Shown here piece after piece: positions 9,149-18,240 of a stretch of 64,000 bases of DNA. Under the pieces are notes generated by a model. The model was not told the origin of the DNA. It saw only the letters and a list, made by a program, of their open reading frames with translations, and did not search any database. Position 1 is the first letter of the stretch, and each line of letters opens with the position of its first letter. Origin of the DNA: Chondrus crispus (Eukaryota > Rhodophyta > Florideophyceae > Gigartinales > Gigartinaceae); NCBI RefSeq assembly GCF_000350225.1, contig NW_005178479.1, positions 341,819 through 405,818 on the forward strand. Reading direction: 5' to 3'. The position numbers and the translations under genes are program-made.

Positions 9149-12100
9149 TCAAGACCGAACGTCCGCGTTCAGGTCCGAAATGAGGTCCCTACCGGTGCGC
9201 ACTCGAAGTCGTTTCGCGTAGCGAGACACGAGCTCTTCTGGGACGTGAGTCCGCGCGGTCCAGGTGGGCGTGTCGTAATCCGCCCACTTGATGAGGAACT
9301 CCGGAGTTCCATCCTCCATGACCCGGTGCTTGAGCAGCCGTTCTACTGCGAACTGCCTACCCTCCCTGACCTTGACGGCAAGGTCACTGGGTGTAGTCGT
9401 GCTCGCCCGAGGCTCGTTCGCCGGTGGGGGTGAGTACACGCAGCGGTCTGCGGAGACGCGCTCGGTCACACCATCGCGGTCGATCGTGATGGTGCGTTTG
9501 TCATTCGCGAGCACTCGGTACGGTCCGACTGCCGGTGATGCGAGTTTGTTCGACGTCTTCCCCCCATCGGAGGGGTTCAGGTACACGTAATTCCCGGGCT
9601 TAAGACGTGCGTTAATTCTTCGAACGCGCTTGTCGAAGTCGCGTTTGTATCGTGCTTGGGTCCGACGCAAGCTTCCGTAGGCTTTTTGTATCGTATCGTC
9701 CAGCGTTTTTAGGAACTCAGCTCGCTGATTCCCCCTGTCGGCAGGGGGAACGCCATCATCGACTCTTCGAAGGGAGAACTCTGGCGGTGGCCTGCTGAGC
9801 ACGAGCTCAAACGGCGTGGTGCGTGTGGTGCGATGTACGTGGGAGTTGTACGCATACGTAAGCGGCCCCACGTACACATCCCAGTCGTCTTGGTGCTCGC
9901 CTACGTAGTTGCGCAGCATTGAGGCGATCGTCCGGTTGTATCGCTCGACTTGTCCGTTCGTCTGCGGATGGTATGCCGACGTATATAGGTTCGTAATTCC
10001 GAGAACCCGGCACGTGCTGTGGAAGAACTTGGCGTTGAACTGCGGTCCGTTATCCGACAGTAACGTGCGCGGGACGCCGTACTTAAATACCCAGGCGTCG
10101 CAGAACGCGACTGCGACGGCGTATGCGGTAATCGTACGTAGCGCGACGACCTGCCTAAGCTTAGTGAAGCGGTCGGTAATTACGAGCAGGAACCTTTTTC
10201 CTGACTTCGTCTTGGGGAGCGGACCCAGAATGTCGATAGCCAGGCTCTCGAGCGGCCGAGTTGCCGGGAACAACCTCAAACGGTTGAGGTGTTTCCGCAA
10301 CTTAACCCGGTTCATCGCGCACGTCCGACACCCCCGCACCGTAGCGGCGACATCTGCGGCGAGATGGGGCCAGTAGTACTCGCGACGTAGCGCGTAGTAC
10401 ATACGGTTCTGGCCCGGGTGTCCCGCGATGGCCGGGTTGTGGCACAGGCGAAGGAGCCTGGCGCGGAGCGTCCGAGGTACCACCACCTGTACGATATCAG
10501 GGTCGAAGGGGTGTCTCCGCTTGAGCACCCCCTGGTGGTCCTCGAAGAACGCGGAGTCCCGGGACTCTGACTGTCGTGCCAAAACGGTTTGGCAGAAGTC
10601 ATCCACGCGTTGCTCCTCGGCGATCTCCTCAAACGTAAGAGGGGCCGGTAGGTCGTCCTGCGGAGGAGCGACTGTGGAGGCGGGCGCCCCGACTTCGGGT
10701 TCTTCGGCGCGTTCGAGATCAACGGCGTCGAACTCGTCGTTCTCCTCCCAGAACGGACTGGGTCCTTGAAGAACGGGGGCTTCGTCGTCGCCCCTTGGTT
10801 CGTCGCGCGTTCGGACGCGCGGCCTTCTTCGTGGCCCAGCTTGGCTTCGCGTCGTCGCGAAGACGTGTTCGACCTCGTGGTCGCAATTTCCGGTACAGAC
10901 GTGGTCCGCAAGCTCGTTCGATACGTCTCGAACGGTCGTACCCGCGTCGAAGGTGGGGATGTCGTCATCCACTTCGATGGCCGGGCGGGGGTCGCCGGCG
11001 ACTCTTGGCGACACGAGGCGTGACAAGGCGTCCGGTACTTGGTGCACGCGCCCGGGGCGGTACTGGATGGTGAAATGGTATTCAGCCAGACGTAGCCGCC
11101 ACCGGGTGAGCCTTCCGGAACTCTCCGTGAGGGACATGAGCCACCTCAGCGCGTCGTGATCCGTCCGGACGGTGAACTCTGTGCCTTCAACGTACGGCCG
11201 TAGTGTGCGGACGGCCCACACTACGGCGAAGCACTCGCGTTCCGTGGCGCTGTAGTTGCGCTCGCTGTCGTTCAGCGAGTAGGACCAATAGCCTACGGGG
11301 CGCCAATCGTTTGGCTGGTCGTGCTCTTGGAGCAACGTGCAGCCCAACTGGTAGGCGCTCGCATCCGTGTCGATCATGTACGGACGGCCGTACCGCGGAA
11401 GGGCGAGGATCGGCGGAGCGATCATGGACTTCTTGAGGTTCTCGAACGCCTCCCGTTGCGCCTCCGTAGGGTTGTAGAAGTCAGGATCCGAATCCTTACG
11501 CGTCATGTCGGTCAGAGGACGGGCTATCTTCGCGAACCCCTTAACGAATCGGCGGTATACGTTGCACGCCCCGAGGAACGAGCGCACTTGCGTCAGCGTC
11601 CTCGGGAATGTGAAGGTCTTGAAGGCGTCGGCCGCCGTATCGGCCACACTTATCTTACCTGGGGAAATGACGTGCCCCAGGTAGTGTACCTTCGGTTGAA
11701 AGAAGCTACACTTCTTGAGCTTGAGGGAGATTCCGGCACTCCGCAACAAGTTCAAGACAGTGCCGAGATGCTTCGCGTGTTCTCCGTGCGTACGTGAGAA
11801 CACGATGACATCATCCAGGTACACGAGGCATATTTGCCAACGTACGCCAGATAGGATGATGTCGAGTGCGCGTTGGAAGGTGGCCGGTGCCCCTTTTAAT
11901 CCGAACGGCATGCGCAAGTGGCGAAACGTGCCCATGTGCGTAGTAAACGTGGTCTTATCCCGGTCTTCCGGAGCGACCGGGATCTGCCAATAACCGGAAT
12001 TGCAGTCCAACGTGGTGAAGACGGCTGCGTCTCCAAGCGAGTCAATGCAGTCGTCCATCCGAGGCAGCGGATACGAATCCGCTGCAGTCTTCGCGTTGAG

Positions 12101-12922
12101 ACGCCGGTAGTCCACGCAGAACCGAAGAGATCCGTCTTTCTTCGGTACGAGCACCACCGGGGACGCCCACTCGGTGCTCGCGGGTTCGATAACCCCTGCA
12201 TTCAACATCTTGTTGACCTCCTTCGTGACCATTTCGCGCATCGCGGGCCCCTTACGGTAGGGCATCGAACGTATCGGCTTCGTACCCGGTTCGAGAGGAA
12301 TGCGGTGTTCCGTCGCTCGTATAGTTCCGAGCGCACCGCTCCACAGGCTCGAGTGCTTACGGAGCATCTCGAGTACGTGGCCACGGAGCTTGTCATCGTC
12401 GATGTATAACAAGTCGATTTCTTTTTCCCAATCCATCAGTGGATTTTCGGGATCCTTTTTCTGCGGGGGTACAGTACCCTCCGCCGTCGGTTGGTCTTGA
12501 GGTGGCCGTTCGTCCGTGACCACCCCTTTCTTCACGACGGTCGTCCGTTCGTCGGAGCTCGGTCGTCCAGCTCCGGCCTTCCCGACTTGATCGGTCAAGT
12601 CGGTCAGGTGTAGCGCGTGCACGATCCCCTCGGCAACCCTCCGTTCGGGCGTGAGGATTGCGAGGGGGTTGCGCTTCGCGTATCCCACGACGGTGTGCTT
12701 CGGAAGCCGCCTTTCCCGTAGCGAAAAGTTCGCGACGATGACGTCGAAGGTCTGATTCGGCAGAACCTCGGCGACGCCATTCGTCAACCTCACTCCATGT
12801 CGGTGTTGGAGTGAGGGCTTTGGTTCCGGGAACACGAGGCCCCTCCCCGTGGTGGTGACGCGCACTCCGGCTTGCGACATTGCGGGGATGGTAACCCAGC
12901 GAGTCGGATCGCCTGCGGGGCC
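9149..12922 (-). CDS. pol: Chromovirus pol: RT, RNase H, integrase, chromodomain
   Basis: The frame is open from 12922 and has an ATG at 12880, so the reading probably enters from protease by a -1 shift. After about 170 residues of linker comes RT with VLVPKKDGSLRFCVDYRRLN and the active site LVYLDDVIVFSR. RNase H follows with DTDASAYQLG, ATERECFAVVW and RTDHDALRWL. The integrase has an HHCC zinc region (CHNPAIAGHPGQ ... CRTCAMN), then D (IDILGPLP), D (LLSDNGPQF) and E (NGQVERYNRT). The C-terminus has a chromodomain (FLIKWADYDTPTWTART). In this family the chromodomain is thought to steer integration to particular chromatin. All catalytic residues seem present and there is no internal stop, so this copy may be active. 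Confidence 0.93.
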   Translation of the reverse strand, partial: GPAGDPTRWVTIPAMSQAGVRVTTTGRGLVFPEPKPSLQHRHGVRLTNGVAEVLPNQTFDVIVANFSLRERRLPKHTVVGYAKRNPLAILTPERRVAEGIVHALHLTDLTDQVGKAGAGRPSSDERTTVVKKGVVTDERPPQDQPTAEGTVPPQKKDPENPLMDWEKEIDLLYIDDDKLRGHVLEMLRKHSSLWSGALGTIRATEHRIPLEPGTKPIRSMPYRKGPAMREMVTKEVNKMLNAGVIEPASTEWASPVVLVPKKDGSLRFCVDYRRLNAKTAADSYPLPRMDDCIDSLGDAAVFTTLDCNSGYWQIPVAPEDRDKTTFTTHMGTFRHLRMPFGLKGAPATFQRALDIILSGVRWQICLVYLDDVIVFSRTHGEHAKHLGTVLNLLRSAGISLKLKKCSFFQPKVHYLGHVISPGKISVADTAADAFKTFTFPRTLTQVRSFLGACNVYRRFVKGFAKIARPLTDMTRKDSDPDFYNPTEAQREAFENLKKSMIAPPILALPRYGRPYMIDTDASAYQLGCTLLQEHDQPNDWRPVGYWSYSLNDSERNYSATERECFAVVWAVRTLRPYVEGTEFTVRTDHDALRWLMSLTESSGRLTRWRLRLAEYHFTIQYRPGRVHQVPDALSRLVSPRVAGDPRPAIEVDDDIPTFDAGTTVRDVSNELADHVCTGNCDHEVEHVFATTRSQAGPRRRPRVRTRDEPRGDDEAPVLQGPSPFWEENDEFDAVDLERAEEPEVGAPASTVAPPQDDLPAPLTFEEIAEEQRVDDFCQTVLARQSESRDSAFFEDHQGVLKRRHPFDPDIVQVVVPRTLRARLLRLCHNPAIAGHPGQNRMYYALRREYYWPHLAADVAATVRGCRTCAMNRVKLRKHLNRLRLFPATRPLESLAIDILGPLPKTKSGKRFLLVITDRFTKLRQVVALRTITAYAVAVAFCDAWVFKYGVPRTLLSDNGPQFNAKFFHSTCRVLGITNLYTSAYHPQTNGQVERYNRTIASMLRNYVGEHQDDWDVYVGPLTYAYNSHVHRTTRTTPFELVLSRPPPEFSLRRVDDGVPPADRGNQRAEFLKTLDDTIQKAYGSLRRTQARYKRDFDKRVRRINARLKPGNYVYLNPSDGGKTSNKLASPAVGPYRVLANDKRTITIDRDGVTERVSADRCVYSPPPANEPRASTTTPSDLAVKVREGRQFAVERLLKHRVMEDGTPEFLIKWADYDTPTWTARTHVPEELVSRYAKRLRVRTGRDLISDLNADVRS

Positions 12923-13881
12923 TCATCCCGTACATCCGGCCGGCTTGTTTGGCGTCCGTGTCGCCTTGTAGGGGGAGTCGGCTTCCCCTTTCCGTCGACG
13001 ATGGCTACGGAGCCACCGTGTCGAAGTTCGAGCTTCTGTCCGTCGATGTCGATGCTACGTACGTGGGCATCGATGAACGCCGTGCCGAGAAGAACGGGAA
13101 CGGCAAGCTGTTCCGCCACCACGAACGGTATACGGAACGTCGTGTTCCGCAAACGGACTGCAAGGCGGACGACTGCCGTAAGTCGAAGCGGGTTACTGTT
13201 CGCGCCAGCCAGTCGGGGTAATGGCGCGTCCCGTATTACGAAGCGGGTCCAGTCGGGAGGGAGGTCGGCCTTCCTCACTAAGTTGTAGCCCGAGCATGTA
13301 TCGACGGCGATCGTGTGGGGCTTGAACGCGTTACCTTCGGTGGCCACGGAGCCAAGGACGTTATATATCTTGGACGTCATGAGGCATACAATGCCGTCGA
13401 CCATCTTGGGCGCAACCCGCTCGGCGAGATCGTTCCGCCGAGGTCGTCGCCTTCGGTTCTGGCCCCTCCTGCGTTTCCTTCTACCTGAGTCGTGGGGCTT
13501 CCGCGTCTCCGTGATGCCCCCTCTGGTGCTTGAGTCCGTACGTGGCGGACATTTCGTCGGCTCCCTTGGCCTCACAGGAGTCTGGAGGTCGACCTGTTCT
13601 TTTCGGTCGTCGGTACTCCCGTCCTTTTCGTTACCCATCACCGGTACTACGGGCGTCCCGGTGCTGTCCTCTCCTAACGTCGGGCTTACGGAGGCCTCGA
13701 CGTTCGCTCCCCCCTGTATCGGCATTGCAGGGGCTACTGTGCTCGCTTCCGGTGGCGAGGGGTGTATTATCGGACAATACCCCCCGTGACCTAGGCGAGC
13801 ACGTGGGGACCGGTCGAGTTCGTGGGGACAAGACGGCTCACGCGACCGCGTGGACGTAACCGTCTTTACCCTTTTTTCGAA
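12790..13881 (-). CDS. Chromovirus protease frame
   Basis: The frame is open from at least 13881, overlapping the last gag codons, down to a stop at 12790. Its first ATG is at 13725. A basic stretch (RRKRRRGQNRRRRPRR) precedes an aspartic protease domain with active site VDTCSG, an unusual Cys in place of the common Gly/Ser of DT/SG, and a later hydrophobic VLLGTAF strand. It sits one base back (-1) from gag and overlaps pol by about 130 bp in another frame. Protease is therefore likely made only as a gag fusion after one frameshift, and pol after a second. It would cleave the element's polyproteins inside the particle. Confidence 0.8.
   Translation of the reverse strand, partial: FEKRVKTVTSTRSREPSCPHELDRSPRARLGHGGYCPIIHPSPPEASTVAPAMPIQGGANVEASVSPTLGEDSTGTPVVPVMGNEKDGSTDDRKEQVDLQTPVRPREPTKCPPRTDSSTRGGITETRKPHDSGRRKRRRGQNRRRRPRRNDLAERVAPKMVDGIVCLMTSKIYNVLGSVATEGNAFKPHTIAVDTCSGYNLVRKADLPPDWTRFVIRDAPLPRLAGANSNPLRLTAVVRLAVRLRNTTFRIPFVVAEQLAVPVLLGTAFIDAHVRSIDIDGQKLELRHGGSVAIVDGKGKPTPPTRRHGRQTSRPDVRDEAPQAIRLAGLPSPQCRKPECASPPRGGASCSRNQSPHSNTDME
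13866..13880 (-). promoter_or_regulatory. Candidate -1 frameshift site at the gag/protease junction
   Basis: On the minus strand the last gag codons are TCG AAA AAA GGG TAA. The A6G3 run immediately precedes the stop. The protease frame starts one base back and is open across this point, so a -1 slip on the A run would bypass the gag stop. It is not a perfect X-XXY-YYZ heptamer. Confidence 0.55.
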
Positions 13882-16436
13882 CTACCGGTGCTATCGGAGC
13901 TACCTTCCTGGCTATCGGCGGCCAGGTCTTCTCCCGCTCCTCGGTCCCGTGGGTCGGGACGTCTCACCCACTGCGGCACCACGTTATCGGCGAAGTATTC
14001 GGGTACTTCTAGACCTTGACCTGCGACGTCCGGACGTCGCAGGATATGGGGGACAGGGAGAACCGGTTCTCCTTCGTGACCCTCCTCGGGTAGGGGATGC
14101 GGACCCTCTACCCAATCTTGCAAGTACATGATCGCCTTCTGTACCTGTTGAGGTAACCGAGAACGGTCCCGGTCACCTCCCCTTCCTTGACGGGGATACC
14201 TTGTGTCCGCCTGGCGGTAATCGGGTCGATCACGACGATCGAGTTCGTTACGGCGATACCCACCTCCACGTGGGGGGAAGCGTGCGCCCCCACCCGAACG
14301 ATTCGGGAAACCTTGACGCGGGGGACGGCCCTCGCCGACCGACTGCCGGAGGAGGTTACGCGCACCGGGGCGCGTCTCCATCTGGTATCGGTAGTTCCTG
14401 TACGCCGTGAACATACGTTGTTCCGGCGACAGGAACGGGCAGGCGTACATGGCGTGCCCGTACGTACGGCACAGCCAGCACACGTACGCGCTGCCATCCG
14501 TTGAGGCGAAGGTCGCCGCGTGGCGCGCCTCCTCATCAGTGAGGAGGGGTACGCGAGGGGCTTCGGCTCCTGCATCTCTATTCGAGATGTCGAGCTCTGC
14601 GACCCGGGGGTCCGTACCCCTTGCCACTCTTGGAGTGTGCGCGAAGGCGGTCGCGTAACTGGATGTCGTTCCGGTCGACATCGGCGTGGGAGGTCGTCCT
14701 CCCACGGGCCCCGTTCCTTGCGTAATGAGGACAGGGTCAGCCTGCCACTCATCCTCCCCGACATGGAGGGTAGAAGCGGGCGAACTTGTTGCGGCGGACT
14801 TCGTAGTCCTGCCAGCCTTCCCTGCCGGTTTCGGGTCCGGCAGAGGTAACCCGCGCCGGGCGCGGTACGTAGTCCCTTCCGCCGTGGCGATGCGGCGGAT
14901 AGTCGGTAGATCGGTCTTCTGGCTGCTTGGCAGCCGCTGAACGGTCTCGGAAACTGCGGCACGGGTCGCAGGTGCGAGTCCCCGCACGAAGTAGTGCGCG
15001 AGGGATTGTTCGGAGAACACTGCCGTGCACCGAAACGCGGCAGTTTCTAACCGGTCGGCAAAGGTGCTCTCCGTTTCGTGGGGTTTCTGTCGCGCCGTAG
15101 CGACAGCGTCGTACGCTTCACCTAACACGTCGTCCGTGAGGTAGCGTTTCAAGAGTTGATTTACGAGCCCCGGCCAGCTCACGTCGTCGTGGAGCTGGCC
15201 GGCGCGGAGGCTACGCATCGTATAACTCGTATACAGGCGCTCCGCGTCGCGCTCTAAGAAGTGCGCGAGAACTCGTACCGCAACACCTTCCGTCAGGTGT
15301 TGCGAGTTGAAGGTTATCCGGATATCCTTCAAGAACGGCAGCAGCTGGATCGGGTCCGTACCGTCGAAGCTACGCATCGTGGGACGGATCCCACGACAGC
15401 GTTGTACGTATTTCGCGATCCGTCCCGCATCACCCGAGGTAACGATCCTCGAGGTGTTATCCAAGCGGTACATACGATAGTCAGCGACGGCGCTGAACTC
15501 TTGGATCATCGTATGTACCGGCTCGAGTCCGGGTTCAGCGGGACCCAGCGTGCCGAACGGGGTAACGGGTAGCGTACGGATGTCTACCGGTCCGGGTCGC
15601 GCGGTGTGGTCCACCGGCGGGTAGCCGCCCCAGCGGGGATCGACGGAGAACATGGGTTCTCCGGATCCGCGAGCGGCTACTCCACGGTCCGGGTCGTTAC
15701 GATACGGCACTCGTCCCGTCTGCCACATGTTTCCGGGGACATGTGGCAGAGCTTGGGACTCGGACGCGACGTTGGCGTCCATCGGAGGTCGTCTTTCTCC
15801 TGCGTCTCGACTGGGATCGGCCACAGTTGGGCGCCATCCTTGCGGGGCGGCAGCGTCCGGAGGTACGGTACCACCGGGCCCTCTCGTGGGGGCACCGGGC
15901 AGCCTTGCGGCCATGGTACGTTCCAGGTCACGGGCACGCTGCCGCGTGGACTCCAGCTCAGCGGTGAGGTGCGCGAAGGCACCAAGTTGCTCCGCCGAGG
16001 GGGGTTGACGAGCGTCAGGACGTCTCGATGAGGTCGGCCTCGCGGGACGACCTTCCCCATACGTAGCGGGGTTCTCGGGACGCGAGTCTTCGACGAGCAC
16101 CAGTCGCGATTGCAACTGGTCGACCAGTGCTCGGAGATTCTCCAGCGACTGGGTGACGCGGTCGAACCTCCCCTCGCGGATGGATCGGAGCTCGTCCATG
16201 CAGCGCGAATAGACGGCGTCCGTAACGTCGATGCGGAGGGAAGTACGGACTTCCTCGATGTAGTCTGCGATGCGGTCGAACATCGCCGCCGCTTGTCCTT
16301 CGGGGGACTCGGGCGACGGTTCGCGGTCTCGGAGACCAGCGTCGCCGTCGCCGAACGGCGGTGATGGGGCGTGCATAGCGGCCGCCCTCGGATCCGCCGG
16401 TTCGGAGCGGATCGAGGGGGCGTATTCTTGACTCAT
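13866..16436 (-). CDS. gag: Chromovirus Gag
   Basis: I chose ATG 16436 because it follows the primer-binding site. The longer frame begins inside the LTR. The product is about 856 residues. An acidic, Pro-rich N-terminal half with helical segments is followed by a capsid-like region near residues 380-540 (IQLLPFLKDIRITFNSQHL, then ESTFADRLETAAFRC). A CCHC zinc knuckle CWLCRTYGHAMYAC follows, then an Arg/Gly-rich tail (GGGARFPPRGGGYRR). It ends SSKKG-stop at an A6G3 run. Gag assembles the particle and binds RNA. It is longer than usual Ty3/gypsy Gag, mainly through the N-terminal extension. Confidence 0.88.
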   Translation of the reverse strand: MSQEYAPSIRSEPADPRAAAMHAPSPPFGDGDAGLRDREPSPESPEGQAAAMFDRIADYIEEVRTSLRIDVTDAVYSRCMDELRSIREGRFDRVTQSLENLRALVDQLQSRLVLVEDSRPENPATYGEGRPARPTSSRRPDARQPPSAEQLGAFAHLTAELESTRQRARDLERTMAARLPGAPTRGPGGTVPPDAAAPQGWRPTVADPSRDAGERRPPMDANVASESQALPHVPGNMWQTGRVPYRNDPDRGVAARGSGEPMFSVDPRWGGYPPVDHTARPGPVDIRTLPVTPFGTLGPAEPGLEPVHTMIQEFSAVADYRMYRLDNTSRIVTSGDAGRIAKYVQRCRGIRPTMRSFDGTDPIQLLPFLKDIRITFNSQHLTEGVAVRVLAHFLERDAERLYTSYTMRSLRAGQLHDDVSWPGLVNQLLKRYLTDDVLGEAYDAVATARQKPHETESTFADRLETAAFRCTAVFSEQSLAHYFVRGLAPATRAAVSETVQRLPSSQKTDLPTIRRIATAEGTTYRARRGLPLPDPKPAGKAGRTTKSAATSSPASTLHVGEDEWQADPVLITQGTGPVGGRPPTPMSTGTTSSYATAFAHTPRVARGTDPRVAELDISNRDAGAEAPRVPLLTDEEARHAATFASTDGSAYVCWLCRTYGHAMYACPFLSPEQRMFTAYRNYRYQMETRPGARNLLRQSVGEGRPPRQGFPNRSGGGARFPPRGGGYRRNELDRRDRPDYRQADTRYPRQGRGGDRDRSRLPQQVQKAIMYLQDWVEGPHPLPEEGHEGEPVLPVPHILRRPDVAGQGLEVPEYFADNVVPQWVRRPDPRDRGAGEDLAADSQEGSSDSTGSSKKG

Positions 16437-16498
16437 CTCGACGCGTACGGACGCGGAGGAAAAAGAAAGTCTTCTCGGAAAGATCTCGGGGTCTTCTA

Positions 16499-16511
16499 GG
16501 TCGGGAGACCA
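16499..16511 (-). other. Primer-binding site of the chromovirus
   Basis: One base after the 5' LTR end (CTACA then G) the minus strand reads TGGTCTCCCGACC. The leading TGG matches the complement of a tRNA 3' CCA end. I cannot name the tRNA from sequence alone. Confidence 0.6.
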
Positions 16512-16512
16512 C

Positions 16513-17131
16513 TGTAGCATAAACACCCCTAAACGGATAGGGGTGTATGCTTAGTCCTGGAAGACCCGTACGTACGAGAAGACGGGGGAAGTCGGACCAG
16601 CTAACGAAACCGGAGCACGGGCCCGGGTAGCGTGGTAGAGCGGGATCGGGGGGAGGACGCGCACACGCGCGGGCCGATCTACGCCTCGACGCCCCGGAGC
16701 AGCGCTGGGTTACGTTCCAGCGCTGACGGGCGGAGGTGGATCTAGGCTCGCTCGCGTGCTCGCGCGTCCTCTACCCGCGCTCGGTCTCGCCTTAAGGTAG
16801 CTAACGGAAGCTTCCTTAAGATAAGCTGGCAGTCAGGCCTAGGCGGTAGGTCGTGGACAAGTCCGTGCTTGTCCCCCTCGCCGCCGCCGGTCCGCTCCGT
16901 CATTTAATGTACAATTAGTCTATCGTAACTTAGTACAGTACGTACTGTACTATGGGGCACTACTGTAGTCGGCACTGTCAGCCGACGGGGCTGACTGTAT
17001 ACGTGTCGTACACGTATAGTACACGTGGGGGCGCGTGCCCCCGTACACGTGTGGTACCGGCTGTCTGTAAGGTTCGTGCCTTACAGAGCCGGATCCAATT
17101 TCTAATCTAATTCTTTTGTAGTTATACTACA
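16513..17131 (-). repeat. 5' LTR of the chromovirus (right copy)
   Basis: Same length (619 bp) and ends as 4010-4628, with about 99% identity by eye. Transcription of gag and pol should start here and run leftwards. Its outer edge abuts a transposase fragment directly, without a duplication of the bases left of 4010. Confidence 0.95.
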
Positions 17132-17510
17132 GGTAGAATATGTTTCGTTTAATGCTGCGTTCAATGCTGGTGTGGCATCTGACCGTATTATTGTTGAGAA
17201 CTATTTTGGACGTATGTGCAGCTTGTGGACAATTCTTTCCCACAAGTATCGTTGGAATGAAGGGAGCTGCGACATGATTTTCCGCTCTTATCTGGCGCTC
17301 ACTAACTATCACATTTGGTTGAGCCCCCTACGCGACGATGATAGCGAGTTTTACCAGACAGTAAGAATTAGGCTTTACACAATTGGAGAGGAAGAAATTC
17401 GAAAGTGGCGAAGAGCGCAAGAACGCTACAGGCAGAGGCGCCGACAGCGGATGGATGTGCAGAATATGAACGGTTCCGATGAGGAAACCGAGGCGGCATT
17501 TAGCGCATAG
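17132..17510 (+). pseudogene. 3' fragment of a PIF/Harbinger-type (DDE_Tnp_4) transposase
   Basis: The frame is open from the LTR edge to a stop at 17508-17510. It encodes the end of a DDE transposase. SDRIIVENYFGRM is the block with the third catalytic Glu, followed by ILSHKYRW, LALTNYHI and a basic tail. Everything N-terminal, including both catalytic Asp residues, is missing because the chromovirus LTR takes its place. The missing part is not at the other end of the chromovirus, where copia DNA lies. Confidence 0.7.
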
Positions 17511-17708
17511 TATGTGGTTTTCAATAAAGATAGAGACCTCACGCTGTCAGTGAGCGTTTTGGCTTCCAATATATTTTTTCAGAATACGGTCCTTAAAAAG
17601 ATGTTGATTGCCGAGTGGTGCAAGGGAGATTCCTTTCCCGATTAAAGCCGAATTTTGGTTAGATTTGCAATATTTGATTGATTAACGGATAACTGAACGG
17701 AAGATCTA

Positions 17709-17960
17709 GTGGGCATTTTGGTATGGTTACGGATCTGGCTTGGGAACCACAGGGAAGGTACCTCCTCACCTGCAGCGAAGATAAAACAGCACGGATTTTC
17801 GCAGAGGTGGAAGAGGACGGATGCCATCGTTTTGTTGAATGAGCGAGACTGCAAGTTCATGGACATGCCGTGTTTGCCGTGCAATTCTGCGATAAGGGGG
17901 ATAGAAAATACGTGTCGGATGGCGAAGAACGCATGTTGAGAATATTTGAAGCCCAATGTG
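17709..17960 (+). pseudogene. Fragment of an Elongator subunit 2 (WD40) gene
   Basis: In one frame two WD-repeat strands are readable: SGHFGMVTDLAWEPQGRYLL then TCSEDKTARIF, and after a TGA at 17840-17842 VHGHAVFAVQFCDKGDRKYV then SDGEERMLRIFEA. The wording 'RYVSGADEKVLRVFEA' after a 'QVHGYDL' step is typical of Elp2, a subunit of the Elongator tRNA-modifying complex. Only about 80 residues remain, there is a stop, and the reading is lost after 17960. It is probably a gene scrap carried into the repeat cluster. Confidence 0.55.
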
Positions 17961-18024
17961 GCTTCCGCCGTCCGGGGGGAACTGGTGTCAATGTATATGG
18001 GTCGGGGGGGCTACAACAGCTGTA

Positions 18025-18240
18025 CCCTAGTAAACTTACCGGAGTGCCACTGGAGTGCGTTCGAAAAGTGACATCCGGACGCGCTACGGATGTCTTCCGG
18101 AGCACAGACGGAGTTATTCACTTTCAGGTACATTTGTTAATTTATACCGACAGGTGGGCCACAGAGACACTCCGAATAACGTCCAGGTACACTCCGAATG
18201 CATCACAGGTACTCCGTGAGCACTCCGAATTGACCGCATT
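18025..18240 (+). repeat. Dispersed repeat with CTCCG motifs, related to 55960-56095
   Basis: The segment starts CCCTAGTAAAC and contains CCACTGGAGT and many ACTCCG/TCCGGA motifs. A diverged copy occurs in opposite orientation near 55960-56095. No coding sense is evident. It may be a short non-autonomous element. Confidence 0.4.

Larger units (their letters stand above)
4010..17131 (-). mobile_element. Full-length Ty3/gypsy chromovirus with an antisense extra ORF
   Basis: Two direct 619-bp LTRs (4010-4628 and 16513-17131) begin TGTAG and end CTACA. Read on the minus strand the order is 5' LTR, primer-binding site, gag, protease, RT, RNase H, integrase, chromodomain, about 2 kb of non-coding DNA, an 836-codon ORF on the opposite strand, polypurine tract, 3' LTR. 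All four reading frames are free of internal stops. By eye I count about 5 differences between the LTRs, implying a young insertion. The flanking 5-mers (ccaat on the left, ggtag on the right) do not match, so no target-site duplication is visible. At 13.1 kb it is long for a chromovirus. Confidence 0.92.

Noticed and set aside
10312-10968. A 218-codon minus-strand frame overlapping pol
   Set aside because: It lies wholly inside the well-supported pol frame and has no recognisable domain. It is a GC-driven shadow.
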